Source of the DNA: Streptomyces sp. NBC_00358
GTDB lineage: Bacteria; Actinomycetota; Actinomycetes; Streptomycetales; Streptomycetaceae
Assembly (NCBI RefSeq): GCF_036099295.1
Contig: NZ_CP107976.1
Span: forward strand, 8,866,001-8,930,000
Length of the DNA: 64,000 bases
Reading direction: 5' to 3'
Part shown: positions 53,081 through 62,089 of the stretch, one piece after another
Layout: each line of letters begins with the position of its first letter
How positions within the stretch are numbered: the first letter of the stretch is position 1
Program-made: the position numbers and the translations under genes
The notes under the pieces: model-generated
Seen by the model: only the letters and a program-made list of their open reading frames with translations
What the model was told of the DNA's origin: nothing
The model's database searches: none

Positions 53081-53847
53081 ACCGCACCTGCCACCGAGCC
53101 TCCGTCCGGCGGCAGGACTTGAGCGGTACGAGCGGACAGGAGCCAGTTGGGGAACTCGTGGAGAAGCCGGTCGTAGAGCAGTTCGTCGGGCACCGAGCGC
53201 GGATCGCGGCCGGCGTGGAAGAAGCCTGCGTTGTCGACGACGCGATGCCTGGGCACGGCCAGATCGTCGAGTCTGCGGAGGAAGGCGAACTCGTTGTCGT
53301 CGGGGTCGCCGAAACCGATGAACTGCCAGAACATCGGCAGCCGGGCGGCTTTGCACAGGTAGCGCTCGGCGGCGAGCTTGCTGGTGGGCCCACCATCGGT
53401 CTGGAAGATCACCAGGGCGGGGGAGTCGCAGCCGGATGCCACGTAGTGGTCGATGACCTCGTCCATGGCCCAGTGGTAGTTCGTACGTCCCATGTGACCG
53501 AGGTTCTCGTGCAGTTTGTCGATGTGGCCCCGGTGACCTCCGAGCTTGAGGTCGGTGAGTCCGTCGACGTCGGTGGAGAAGAACACGACGGGCACCGTGC
53601 CGTTGTCATCGAGGTGGGCGGACAGAGACAGCACCTGTTCGCCGAGATGCTGCATCGTGCCGTCCTTGTAATAGGGCCGCATGGACCCGGAGCGGTCCAG
53701 CACGAGGTAGACCGCGGCACGTACTCCCTCCAGGCCGTGGGCGCGCACACTGGACCCGGCCGACTCGTAGAGGCTGACCAGGTCGGGGGCCTGTGACTGC
53801 ATCTTGGACAGACTGATTGCCGGAGCGCCGGGCTGGGCGTTGACCAC
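53077..53847 (-). CDS. TerF-like VWA domain protein
   Basis: 256 aa. Starts with APAISLSKMQSQAPDLVSLY, the signature of TerF-type proteins, then a VWA domain with MIDAS DRSGSM and an acidic strand VIFQTDGG. These belong to the tellurite-resistance/stress vesicle system (TerY/TerF branch). GTG 53847 is chosen because GGAG lies 8 nt upstream; two earlier GTGs overlap that site. It is coupled to the RNA ligase gene and probably supplies the metal-dependent protein-binding part of that unit. Confidence 0.85.
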   Translation of the reverse strand: MVNAQPGAPAISLSKMQSQAPDLVSLYESAGSSVRAHGLEGVRAAVYLVLDRSGSMRPYYKDGTMQHLGEQVLSLSAHLDDNGTVPVVFFSTDVDGLTDLKLGGHRGHIDKLHENLGHMGRTNYHWAMDEVIDHYVASGCDSPALVIFQTDGGPTSKLAAERYLCKAARLPMFWQFIGFGDPDDNEFAFLRRLDDLAVPRHRVVDNAGFFHAGRDPRSVPDELLYDRLLHEFPNWLLSARTAQVLPPDGGSVAGAV

Positions 53848-53948
53848 GTTCACCACTCCATTGTCGGGGTGCGGTCCTCATCCTGGTGGCGGTGACCGTC
53901 GCAGTGTGGTGTCCGCGTGCCCGATCGCCGTCCTGGCAGGATGGCGGC

Positions 53949-54302
53949 ATGGAACGTGTGCTGGGGATCGGTGGATATTTCCTGCGGGCCGCGGACCCGG
54001 GGGCCCTGGGCGCCTGGTACCGCGATTGCCTGGGCCTGGACGCCGATGAGCACGGCCTCTGGCGACAGGAAGCCGGGCCGACGGTGTTCGCGACGTTCGA
54101 GTCCGGGACCGACTACTTCGGTTCCCGCGGCCAGCAGACCATGCTCAACTTCCGCGTCCGCGACCTGGACGCGATGCTCGCGCAACTGCGGGCCAAGGGA
54201 GCCGAGGTGGCGGAGGAGACGCAGGACATGGAGGGTGTCGGCCGGTTCGGCTGGGTCACCGATCCCGAGGGCAACCGGATCGAGCTGTGGCAGGCCGTCT
54301 GA
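53949..54302 (+). CDS. VOC family protein, single module
   Basis: 117 aa. YFLRAADPGALGAWYRDCLG and the C-terminal TDPEGNRIELW are the two ends of one glyoxalase-fold module with His/Glu metal positions. Of the size of bleomycin-resistance-like or glyoxalase-like small proteins; it must dimerise. It is divergent from the VWA gene, 101 bp away. Confidence 0.85.
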   Translation: MERVLGIGGYFLRAADPGALGAWYRDCLGLDADEHGLWRQEAGPTVFATFESGTDYFGSRGQQTMLNFRVRDLDAMLAQLRAKGAEVAEETQDMEGVGRFGWVTDPEGNRIELWQAV

Positions 54303-54529
54303 CCGCAGGGTGAAGCGCGTTCGGTCACCTGCTGATGGACCCCTGGGTTGTGGGAGTGCGGCGAGGGCCGTTCACCGATGGTGCCGGCGTACACGCTGCT
54401 GCTCGCGGCGCGTACGGATGAATGCGCTGCAGAAGGGCCGCGTGTCGTCGCCGGGGCGACGGGGGCCCGGGTCGACGCTTCGGCTGAGCGGTCGTCGGCT
54501 GGACGACCGGCATCAGGAGGCTGAGGCGC

Positions 54530-55519
54530 ATGCTTGTTCTGGGCCGCTCGCAGGTCGAGGCCCTGCTCGACATGGACGCGCTGATCGACGCCCTGGCACC
54601 GGCGATGGCGGACCTCAGCGCGGGCCGCGCCTCGGTACCGGACCGCGTCGCCGCCCTGGTGCCCGAACACGACGGGTTCCTGGCGGCCATGCCGGGCTTC
54701 CTGCCGTCGGCCGGGGTGCTGATGACCAAACTCGTCTCACTCTTCCCGCACAACGACGGGGTGGGACTGCCTACGCATCAGGCGCTGATCGTGGCGTTCG
54801 ATCCGGAGACCGGCGAGCCCGTCGCACTGCTGGACGGTACGGCCATCACCGCGGCACGCACCGGCGCCGCCTCCGCGCTCTCGGCACGGCTGCTGGCCCG
54901 CGAGGACGCGTCGGTGCTGGCCGTACTGGGCACGGGCGTTCAGGCCCGTTCCCACGCCCGCGCCATCTGCCGGGTCCGCCCGATCCGGCAGATCCGCGTG
55001 GCCGGCCGTGACCCGGCGAAGGCCGCCGCGCTGGCCGAGGAACTCTCGGCCGTGCTGGAGGCCGACGTCCGGGCAGTGTCCGGCTACGCCGAGGCGCTCG
55101 ACGGCGCGGACATCGCCGCCGCGACGACGCACGCCGCCGAGCCCGTGATCCGCCGCCCCTGGCTGACACCCGGGGTGCACATCACGTCCGTGGGGTTCAA
55201 CCCGGCCGGCCGCGAGATCGACGACGCCACCATCGCCGAGGCGCTGGTGTGCGTCGAATCGCGCCAGGCCGCGCTCGCCCCGCTCCCCGCGGGCAGCAAC
55301 GACCTGCTCATGCCGATCCGCGACGGCGTCATCACCGCCGAACACGTACACGCCGAGCTGGGCGAACTCGTCGCGGGCAGCAGACCGGGGCGCACCGCGC
55401 CGGACCAGATCACCCTCTACAAATCCGTCGGTGTGGCAGCGCAGGACGCCGCGGCCGCGGCCCTGGTCGTCGCGTCCGCCCGCGAGCGGTCGATCGGCGA
55501 GGAGATCACGCTGCGGTGA
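54530..55519 (+). CDS. Ornithine cyclodeaminase/mu-crystallin family protein
   Basis: 329 aa at family length. NAD-binding AVLGTGVQARSHARAI (about residues 127-142), DGTAITAARTGAASALS and a conserved Lys in VLMTKLVS. Members include ornithine and alanine deaminating or reductive enzymes and imine reductases; exact substrate not predictable. The 227 bp before it hold no clear gene. Confidence 0.85.
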   Translation: MLVLGRSQVEALLDMDALIDALAPAMADLSAGRASVPDRVAALVPEHDGFLAAMPGFLPSAGVLMTKLVSLFPHNDGVGLPTHQALIVAFDPETGEPVALLDGTAITAARTGAASALSARLLAREDASVLAVLGTGVQARSHARAICRVRPIRQIRVAGRDPAKAAALAEELSAVLEADVRAVSGYAEALDGADIAAATTHAAEPVIRRPWLTPGVHITSVGFNPAGREIDDATIAEALVCVESRQAALAPLPAGSNDLLMPIRDGVITAEHVHAELGELVAGSRPGRTAPDQITLYKSVGVAAQDAAAAALVVASARERSIGEEITLR

Positions 55520-55680
55520 TACCGCTGCCGGCACGTGTCCGTCCTTCGTTCGCGGCGGCAGTCGGCGGCACTCGGCGACGGGCGGCACGCCGGCTCCGAA
55601 CGGAAGTCACCGAGCCGGCTGTTCAGCGGCTCGGTCCGGGAGTGCCCGAGCGGTGTCCGCGCGGCTCGGGTGCCGAGTTC

Positions 55681-56370
55681 TCAGGCCTGACGCCTTCGGG
55701 CCGCCCGTGGCCGCGGCCCGGGGACGGCCCCGCCGCCGAGGGTTCCAGGGTGTCCGATCGTTCCGAGACACAGCAGGACGTAGCGCTCGGCGACCTCCTC
55801 GGCGGTCAGGGACCCGCTCTCGCGGTACCAGTTGGCGACGCCCTGGCACATGGCGAGGACCGCCCGGACGGCGTCGGCCGGGATCGGCGTGGTGAACGTG
55901 CCCTGGCGGACGCCCGCCCGCACGGTGTCCAGCAGCATGTGCTCCAGATAGTCCCGCAGTGCCACGTAACGGGCGCGGTTCGCGGGCTCCAGGCTGCGGA
56001 TCTCGGTGTCCAGGAACGCGAGCCCCTTGCGGTGGGCCATGTAGAGAACGATCGACTCCACCATGCCGCGGAAACGGGGCAGCGGGTCCTCACCGGCTTC
56101 CTCGGCGGCTGCCCGGCAGCGGTCCAGGACGTCCTTCATGGACGTCTCCAGCAACGTGGAGAGAAGGGCCTGTTTGTTCTCGTAGTGGTAATAGAGCGCG
56201 GGCACGGTGACACCGACCCGGCCGGCGATCTCCCGGACCGAAGTGCCGTGGTAGCCGTGCTCGTTGAACGCCTCCATGGCGTGCAGAAGGATGGGGTGCA
56301 GTGCGAGCGGTCCGTACGAGCGCCAGCGCTGCTCGGGAGCGGCGGTGGCCTGACTCGGCTCGGTGCTCAA
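55681..56370 (-). CDS. TetR family regulator
   Basis: 229 aa. The N-terminal HTH (HGYHGTSVREIAGRVGVTVPALYYHYENK) is a canonical TetR domain; the C-terminal helices lack known ligand residues. It is divergent from the LLM oxidoreductase and acyl-CoA synthetase genes and likely regulates them and itself, since inverted repeats lie in the region between. Confidence 0.9.
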   Translation of the reverse strand: MSTEPSQATAAPEQRWRSYGPLALHPILLHAMEAFNEHGYHGTSVREIAGRVGVTVPALYYHYENKQALLSTLLETSMKDVLDRCRAAAEEAGEDPLPRFRGMVESIVLYMAHRKGLAFLDTEIRSLEPANRARYVALRDYLEHMLLDTVRAGVRQGTFTTPIPADAVRAVLAMCQGVANWYRESGSLTAEEVAERYVLLCLGTIGHPGTLGGGAVPGPRPRAARRRQA

Positions 56371-56762
56371 CGGCTCTCCTCGGACGGGTCGGTGACGCGG
56401 GACATCGTACGTCCAGGAAGGACGATGTCCCCCGCCTTTCTGCTTATCGGCCGCTCAGTATGTGTGAGTGGATTTGGTGACGTTCGCTCGCCGTCCTCGC
56501 CGCCCTCGCCGCGAAGTGGAGCACTGCAAGCGGGAGTTCACCGATGGGTTGCGGTGACGGCGGTCGAGAACTCGGTGCGTCCCAGGCGTTGACCGTCCTC
56601 CCTGTCGCTCCTACCTTTTTAGCGAACGCTCAGTCAGTTCCCGGTTCAGCTACCGCTGAACCATTTTCGAGAGGGGAACCGATGAGCCCGACCGCGACTG
56701 GGGGTCCCTGAACTCGCCGCCCGAGCGGCCGCCTCGACCGCTGTCACGAAGGACACCGACTG
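56371..56762. promoter_or_regulatory. 392-bp divergent region with operator-like repeats
   Basis: No gene. Holds an inverted repeat GACATCGT (56401-56408) / ACGATGTC (56422-56429) 31 nt before the TetR start, and two related boxes, ATCGGCCGCTCAGTA (56446-56460) and AGCGAACGCTCAGTC (56621-56635), identical at 11 of 15 positions. AGCG-N2-CGCT symmetry in the second fits a TetR-family site. Confidence 0.5.
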
Positions 56763-57788
56763 ATGGAACTCTCCATGCCCCTGCCGTACGCGGGCAGTCC
56801 GCGCGCCGCCGCGGACGAGGCCGCCGGACTGGAGTCCGCCGGTCTCGACGCCGTCTGGGTGGCGGAGGCCTACGGCTTCGACTCCCCGACGGTCATGGGC
56901 TATCTCGCCGCCAGGACGGAGCGCATGCGGATCGGTTCGGCCATCCTCAACGTCTACTCCCGCACCCCCGCCCTGATCGCCCAGACCGCGGCCGGACTCG
57001 ACGCCCTCACCGGTGGACGAGCCCTCCTCGGGATCGGAGCCTCGGGCCCCCAGGTCGTCGAGGGCTGGCACGGCCGCCACTACGACCGGCCGCTCGGCCG
57101 CACCCGCGAGACGATCGAACTGGCCCGGCGCATCTGGCGCCGCGAGGTGATCGAGCACCACGGCATCACCGACCTGCCCCTGCCCCCGGAGAAGGGCGGC
57201 AGCCTCGGCAGACCGCTCAAGCTCCTCACGCACCCGGTTCGCGACTCCGTCCCCGTGTACGTCGCCGCGCTCGGCCCGGCCAACGTACGTATGACCGCAC
57301 AACTGGCCGACGGCTGGCTGCCGTTCCTCTACGTTCCCGAACACGCCGCCAAGGTGTGGGGCGGTCCCCTCGCCGAGGGCGCCGCGTCCCGCGACCCGGC
57401 GCTCGGACCGCTGTCCGTGGTGGCCGGCGGACTGCTCGCCATCGGCGAGGGCGCGGAGGCCGCACGCGACCTGATGCGTCCCACCATCGCGCTCTACGTC
57501 GGCGGCATGGGCGCTCCGGGCCGCAACTTCTACCACGACCTGGTGTGTTCCTACGGCTACGAGGCCGAGGCCGCCGCCGTGCAGGAGCACTACCTGGCCG
57601 GCCGGAGGAAGGAGGCGGAGGCCGCGGTCCCGGCCGAACTGTGCGAGCTGGTCAGCCTCGCGGGCCCCGAGGGCTATGTACGGGACCGGGTCGAGGCCTT
57701 TCGGGACGCGGGGGTGACCATGCTCAACGTCACGCCCGTCGGCCCCGACCCCGCCGGACTCGTCGAGAAGGTCAAGGGCTGGCTGTGA
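56763..57788 (+). CDS. LLM class F420-dependent oxidoreductase
   Basis: 341 aa luciferase-like (beta/alpha)8 protein; segments VWVAEAYGFDSP, IGSAILNVYSRTPA and LGIGASGPQVVEGWHG are F420-family hallmarks. Such enzymes reduce or oxidise lipids, sugars or antibiotics using F420. It precedes the acyl-CoA synthetase by 76 bp and is likely cotranscribed with it. Confidence 0.88.
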   Translation: MELSMPLPYAGSPRAAADEAAGLESAGLDAVWVAEAYGFDSPTVMGYLAARTERMRIGSAILNVYSRTPALIAQTAAGLDALTGGRALLGIGASGPQVVEGWHGRHYDRPLGRTRETIELARRIWRREVIEHHGITDLPLPPEKGGSLGRPLKLLTHPVRDSVPVYVAALGPANVRMTAQLADGWLPFLYVPEHAAKVWGGPLAEGAASRDPALGPLSVVAGGLLAIGEGAEAARDLMRPTIALYVGGMGAPGRNFYHDLVCSYGYEAEAAAVQEHYLAGRRKEAEAAVPAELCELVSLAGPEGYVRDRVEAFRDAGVTMLNVTPVGPDPAGLVEKVKGWL

Positions 57789-57864
57789 ACTCCGGCCGCC
57801 CTCGACCGCCGCACCGCCGCCCTCTCACGACCCCGAACACCCGACCGTCAGGAGGCGGACTCAA

Positions 57865-59709
57865 GTGACGACAGCCCCGCGCATCACTGGGGAACCACCA
57901 GCGGAACCGGCCGGACAGACCGTGCCGCTGCTGCTGGAGCGCAACGCCCGCCGGTACGCCGGTCTGCCGGCCCTGTCCTGGCGGCGGGCGGACGGCGCCG
58001 GAACCGCCGAGAACGGCTGGACCACGCTCACCTGGGCCGAGGTCCGGGAACACACCACCCGGCTGGCGGCCGGGTACGCGGCGCTCGGCGTGGGCCGCGG
58101 CGACCACGTACTGCTGATGATGGCCAACCGGCCCGAACACTGGCTGTCCGACCTGGCGCTGGTCCGCCTCGGCGCGGTGCCCGTCAGCATCTACGGCACT
58201 TCGGCCGCCGGACAGGTCACCCACATCGCCCGCAACTGCCGGGCCAGGATCGCCGTCGTCGGGGGACGGGCGCAGGTGGCCCTGTGGGCGCCGCTGCTCG
58301 ACGACGCCGACACCCCCCTCGACCGGCTCGTCGTCGTGGAACCAGGGGAGGAGGACGGCCACTTCCCCTATGCGGCCCTCGCCCGGGAACCGGTGCCGGA
58401 GCAGTTCACGAAGTCCCTGGACACGGCCCGGCCCGAGGACCCGCTGACCGTCGTCTACACCTCCGGGACCACCGGAGAGCCCAAGGGAGTGGTGCTCGAC
58501 CACAGCCACGTACTGGCCAACGCCCGCGCGCTGGACGAGGTCGTGGAACTGCCGCCGCATGTCGAGCACATCTGCTACCTGCCGTTCGCGCACATCGCGG
58601 AGCGCATGCTCGGCCTCTACCTGCCCTGCCACCGCGCGTCGCACGTCTACCTGTGTCCCGATCCGGCGGGCCTCGCCGAGGCGGTGCGTACCGTGCGCCC
58701 GGCCCAGTTCTTCGGAGTGCCGCGCGTGTGGGAGAAGCTCGCCGCCACCCTCCGGTCCGTGCTGTCGCTGCTGCCCGCGGAGCAGCGGGCGGTCATCGAG
58801 GAGGCCGCACGGGTGGCGCGCGACCATGTCGCCCACCGAGAGCGGGGCGAGGAGCCGCCCGCCGCACTGCAGGCCGCCTACCTCCGGCACCGGGAGCAGG
58901 TCCTGCTGCCGCTGCTGGCCGCGGGCGGTCTGGACCGGGTCACCTGGGCGGCCAGCGCGTCGGCGCCGATGCCCATCGACGTGGTGCGGTTCTGGGCCGG
59001 GTTCGGGATCGTGATCATGGATGCCTGGGGGCTGACGGAGACCACGGGAGTCGCGACGACCAACAGCCCCCGCACCGGATTCCGGCTCGGCTCGGTCGGT
59101 CGGCCCGTCTCCCCGGTCGAGGTCAGGATCGCCGTGGACGGCGAGATCGAGGTGCGCGGCGCGACCGTGTTCGCGGGCTACCTGAGGGAGGACGGCACGG
59201 TGCGGCGGGCGGTGGAGACGGACGGCTGGCTGCGCACCGGTGACATCGGGCGTCTGGACGAGGACGGCTACCTCTGGCTCACCGACCGCAAGAAGGAGAT
59301 GATCATCACCTCGACGGGCAAGAACGTCTCCCCGGCCCTGGTGGAGAACGCCCTCAAGGAGCACCCGCTGATCGGGCAGGCACTCGTCCACGGCGACAAC
59401 CGCTCCTACCTCGTGGCGCTGCTGGTGCTCGACCCGGAGGCGGCACCCGCCTGGGCGGCGGCCCATGGCATCGACACCGGCGGTGGCCTCCCGGCCCTGG
59501 CCGCCCATCCCGCCGTACGGGAGGAGCTGGACCGGGCGGTGGCCGCGGCCAATTCCCGGCTGAACCGTACCGAGCAGGTCAAGAGGTACACGCTGCTGGC
59601 CGAGGAGTGGAGCCCGGCGACCGGTGAACTGACACCGTCGCTGAAGATGCGGCGGCGGGTCATCCGCGAGAAGTACGGGGCCGCGCTGACGGAGCTGTAC
59701 GAGGGCTGA
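57865..59709 (+). CDS. Long-chain acyl-CoA synthetase (FadD15-like)
   Basis: 614 aa AMP-forming ligase. AMP-binding motif YTSGTTGEPKG (198-208), the DAWGLTETTG motif and the C-terminal TDRKKEMIITSTGKNVSP hinge are all present. It activates fatty acids or other carboxylates to CoA thioesters. GTG 57865 is the start. A strong hairpin terminator follows at 59729-59763. Confidence 0.9.
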   Translation: MTTAPRITGEPPAEPAGQTVPLLLERNARRYAGLPALSWRRADGAGTAENGWTTLTWAEVREHTTRLAAGYAALGVGRGDHVLLMMANRPEHWLSDLALVRLGAVPVSIYGTSAAGQVTHIARNCRARIAVVGGRAQVALWAPLLDDADTPLDRLVVVEPGEEDGHFPYAALAREPVPEQFTKSLDTARPEDPLTVVYTSGTTGEPKGVVLDHSHVLANARALDEVVELPPHVEHICYLPFAHIAERMLGLYLPCHRASHVYLCPDPAGLAEAVRTVRPAQFFGVPRVWEKLAATLRSVLSLLPAEQRAVIEEAARVARDHVAHRERGEEPPAALQAAYLRHREQVLLPLLAAGGLDRVTWAASASAPMPIDVVRFWAGFGIVIMDAWGLTETTGVATTNSPRTGFRLGSVGRPVSPVEVRIAVDGEIEVRGATVFAGYLREDGTVRRAVETDGWLRTGDIGRLDEDGYLWLTDRKKEMIITSTGKNVSPALVENALKEHPLIGQALVHGDNRSYLVALLVLDPEAAPAWAAAHGIDTGGGLPALAAHPAVREELDRAVAAANSRLNRTEQVKRYTLLAEEWSPATGELTPSLKMRRRVIREKYGAALTELYEG

Positions 59710-59728
59710 CCACGGGTCCTGAACACAC

Positions 59729-59763
59729 GGCGGGCGCTCCGTCCCGGTGACGGAGCGCCCGCC
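59729..59763 (+). terminator. Strong hairpin terminator after the acyl-CoA synthetase
   Basis: GGCGGGCGCTCCGTC and GACGGAGCGCCCGCC are exact 15-bp inverted repeats with a 5-nt loop, 20 nt after the stop. Confidence 0.8.
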
Positions 59764-59935
59764 GCCGCGTCACGGCCGCCCCAACCCGTGGCTCGACGAA
59801 GTCGTTCTGCCCGGAGGTGAGTTCGCGGGGCCACGCTCCTCCGGTTCCGGGTGAATGATCGGGTGAGTTACAAAGGCATATTGGATGTCTCATAGTCTCT
59901 TTGGTGTGCATGGTGGCGGTATCGTGAGGAACACC

Positions 59936-60562
59936 ATGAAGACATCTGCGAACGACTCCCTGCTCGCGCGGGCCATCGCCCGGCCCGAGACGGAGGAAAA
60001 GGTGGCGCGGCGCATCCTGGACGCCGCCCTGGAGCAGTTCACGATCTTCGGCCTGCGCCGCTCCTCGGTGGACGACGTCGCCAAACGGGCCGGGGTCTCG
60101 CGGGTCACGGTCTACCGCCGCTTCCAGACCAAGGACGGACTGGTCGAGGCCTGCCTGCTGCGCGAGGGCAGCAGGTTCTTCCAGGAACTGGACTCCGCCG
60201 TGGCGCCCCTGCCGACCATGGCGGAACGGGTCGTCGAGGGCTTCGTGGTGGCCCTGAGACACACCAGGGCCCATCCGCTCTTCGGCGGTCTGCTCCGCCT
60301 CGAACCCGAGGTGGTCCTGCCCTACTTGACCGTTCAGGGCGGCCCCGCGCTCGCCGCCACCTGCGACTACCTGACGGCGCACCTGCGCCGGGCCCAGCAG
60401 GCCGAAGGCCACCCCGAATCCGACCCCCGACCGGTCGCCGAGCTCATGATCCGGGTCGCGGTCTCCTTCCTGCTGAACCCGTCCAGCTGCATCGAGATGG
60501 AGGACGAGGACCAGGCCCGCGCGTTCGCCCGCCGCTACCTGGCCCCGCTCCTCGACGCCTGA
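59936..60562 (+). CDS. TetR family regulator
   Basis: 208 aa. HTH segment FGLRRSSVDDVAKRAGVSRVTVYRRFQTKDGLV is a clean TetR domain; the rest is helical. ATG 59936 has GAGGA about 6 nt upstream. The about 130 bp before it are relatively AT-rich, with GATGTCT (59884-59890) and AGACATC (59940-59946) as possible operator arms. It is convergent with the ALDH operon, which ends 22 bp away. Confidence 0.88.
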   Translation: MKTSANDSLLARAIARPETEEKVARRILDAALEQFTIFGLRRSSVDDVAKRAGVSRVTVYRRFQTKDGLVEACLLREGSRFFQELDSAVAPLPTMAERVVEGFVVALRHTRAHPLFGGLLRLEPEVVLPYLTVQGGPALAATCDYLTAHLRRAQQAEGHPESDPRPVAELMIRVAVSFLLNPSSCIEMEDEDQARAFARRYLAPLLDA

Positions 60563-60583
60563 CGGTCCGTCCCGCGTCCCACC

Positions 60584-62089
60584 TCAACGCCGTTGATGCA
60601 GCCACCGGGCGAACGAGACCGCGCGGGCCCTGGCGGCCGCCGGAGCGGTGAAGGAGGTCAGGTTCACCGGCGGGGCGAAGCGCTGGACCGTGACGGACTG
60701 GGGCGCGGTGAACGCCCGCAGCCCGTCCGCGCCGTGGATACGTCCGAAGCCGGAATCCCCCGAGCCGCCGAACGGCAGCGCGGGTACGGCGGCGAAGCCG
60801 AGCACGGAGTTGACGGAGACCGACCCGGCCCGCAGCCGGGCGGCGATGGCAGCGCCGGCGCGCCGGTCGCCGCTGAACACCGAGGCGCCCAGCGCGTAGG
60901 GAGAGGCATTGGCGCGCTCCACCGCCTCGTCCGCGTCGGCCACCGCGTTGATCACCACCGTCGGCCCGAAGGTCTCCTCCCTCATCGCGGCCGAGTCCTC
61001 CGGTACGTCGGCCAGAACGACCGGTGTCACGTACGTCGTGGACACGGACGCCGGTCCGCCCAGCAGCGCGCGTCCACCGGCCGCCAGCGCCGCGTCCACA
61101 TGCCGCTGGACCACGGCAGCCTGACCCGGCATCGTCATCGGACCGTACGCGGAGTCAGGACCCGGGCCGACTCTCAGCGCACCGGCCCGCTCCGCCACCT
61201 TGCGACACAGCGCCGCGTGCACCTCCCGTACGGCGTAGACGCGTTCGACGCCCGCGCAGGTCTGGCCGGCGTTGCTCAACGCGCCCCAGACGACGGCGTC
61301 GGCGGCCGCGTCGAGGTCGGCGTCGGCGGTGACGACGGTCGCGTCCTTGCCGCCGCATTCGGCGAGGAACGGCGTCAGCGACTGAGCGCACACCGCCATG
61401 ACCTTGCGCGCCGTTCCCGGTGAGCCGGTGAACGCCACCTTGTCGACCCCGGACCGGGCCAGCGCCTCGCCCGTCGGTCCCGCTCCGGTGACCACGCCGA
61501 GCAGTCCGGCGTGTTCGGGGACGGCCTCGTCGAACAGCCGGGCCGCCAGGACACCCGTGCCCGGCGTGTACTCGGAAGGCTTGAACACCACGGCGTTGCC
61601 GGCCGCCAGGGCGTATCCGATCGAACCCATCGGAGTGTAGAGAGGGTAGTTCCACGGTCCGATCACCCCGATCACGCCGAGCGGCCGGTGAACCAGCGTG
61701 GCGCGCTGGTTGGCGGCCAGTAGCCCGGTGCGCACGCCCCGCCGCCGCAGCACCCGGCCGGCGTTGCGGGCCGCCCAGGTGAGGTGCTCCAGCGTCAGGA
61801 CCGCCTCCAGCAGCGCGTCGCCGCGGGGCTTTCCCGTCTCCGCCGTGATCATGTCCGCCAGGTCGTCGAGCGCGTACGCGAGCTTCCGCTTCCAGCGCAG
61901 CAGATGGTCGCGGCGCCGTGCCGCGGGCAGCGCCGCCCAGTCGGCCGCGGCAGTCCGGGCCCGGTGCACGGCGCGGGCCACCTCCGCGGGTCCGTCGACC
62001 GGGTGGGTGGCCAGCGCCTCGCCCGTCGCCGGGGCGTGCACGGTGAAGGTCGCGGGGCGTGCCGCGGCTTCCCGGTCGGTCTCGGTCAT
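60584..62089 (-). CDS. Aldehyde dehydrogenase (succinate-semialdehyde type)
   Basis: 501 aa. Cofactor motif GPWNYPLYTP, catalytic Glu in ECGGKDA and nucleophile Cys in SNAGQTCAG are present, with FGPTVVI and PFGGSGDSGFG near the end. Oxidises an aldehyde to its acid with NAD(P)+. ATG 62089 overlaps the MpaB-like gene stop (ATGA), so it probably acts on a product of that pathway. Confidence 0.9.
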   Translation of the reverse strand: MTETDREAAARPATFTVHAPATGEALATHPVDGPAEVARAVHRARTAAADWAALPAARRRDHLLRWKRKLAYALDDLADMITAETGKPRGDALLEAVLTLEHLTWAARNAGRVLRRRGVRTGLLAANQRATLVHRPLGVIGVIGPWNYPLYTPMGSIGYALAAGNAVVFKPSEYTPGTGVLAARLFDEAVPEHAGLLGVVTGAGPTGEALARSGVDKVAFTGSPGTARKVMAVCAQSLTPFLAECGGKDATVVTADADLDAAADAVVWGALSNAGQTCAGVERVYAVREVHAALCRKVAERAGALRVGPGPDSAYGPMTMPGQAAVVQRHVDAALAAGGRALLGGPASVSTTYVTPVVLADVPEDSAAMREETFGPTVVINAVADADEAVERANASPYALGASVFSGDRRAGAAIAARLRAGSVSVNSVLGFAAVPALPFGGSGDSGFGRIHGADGLRAFTAPQSVTVQRFAPPVNLTSFTAPAAARARAVSFARWLHQRR

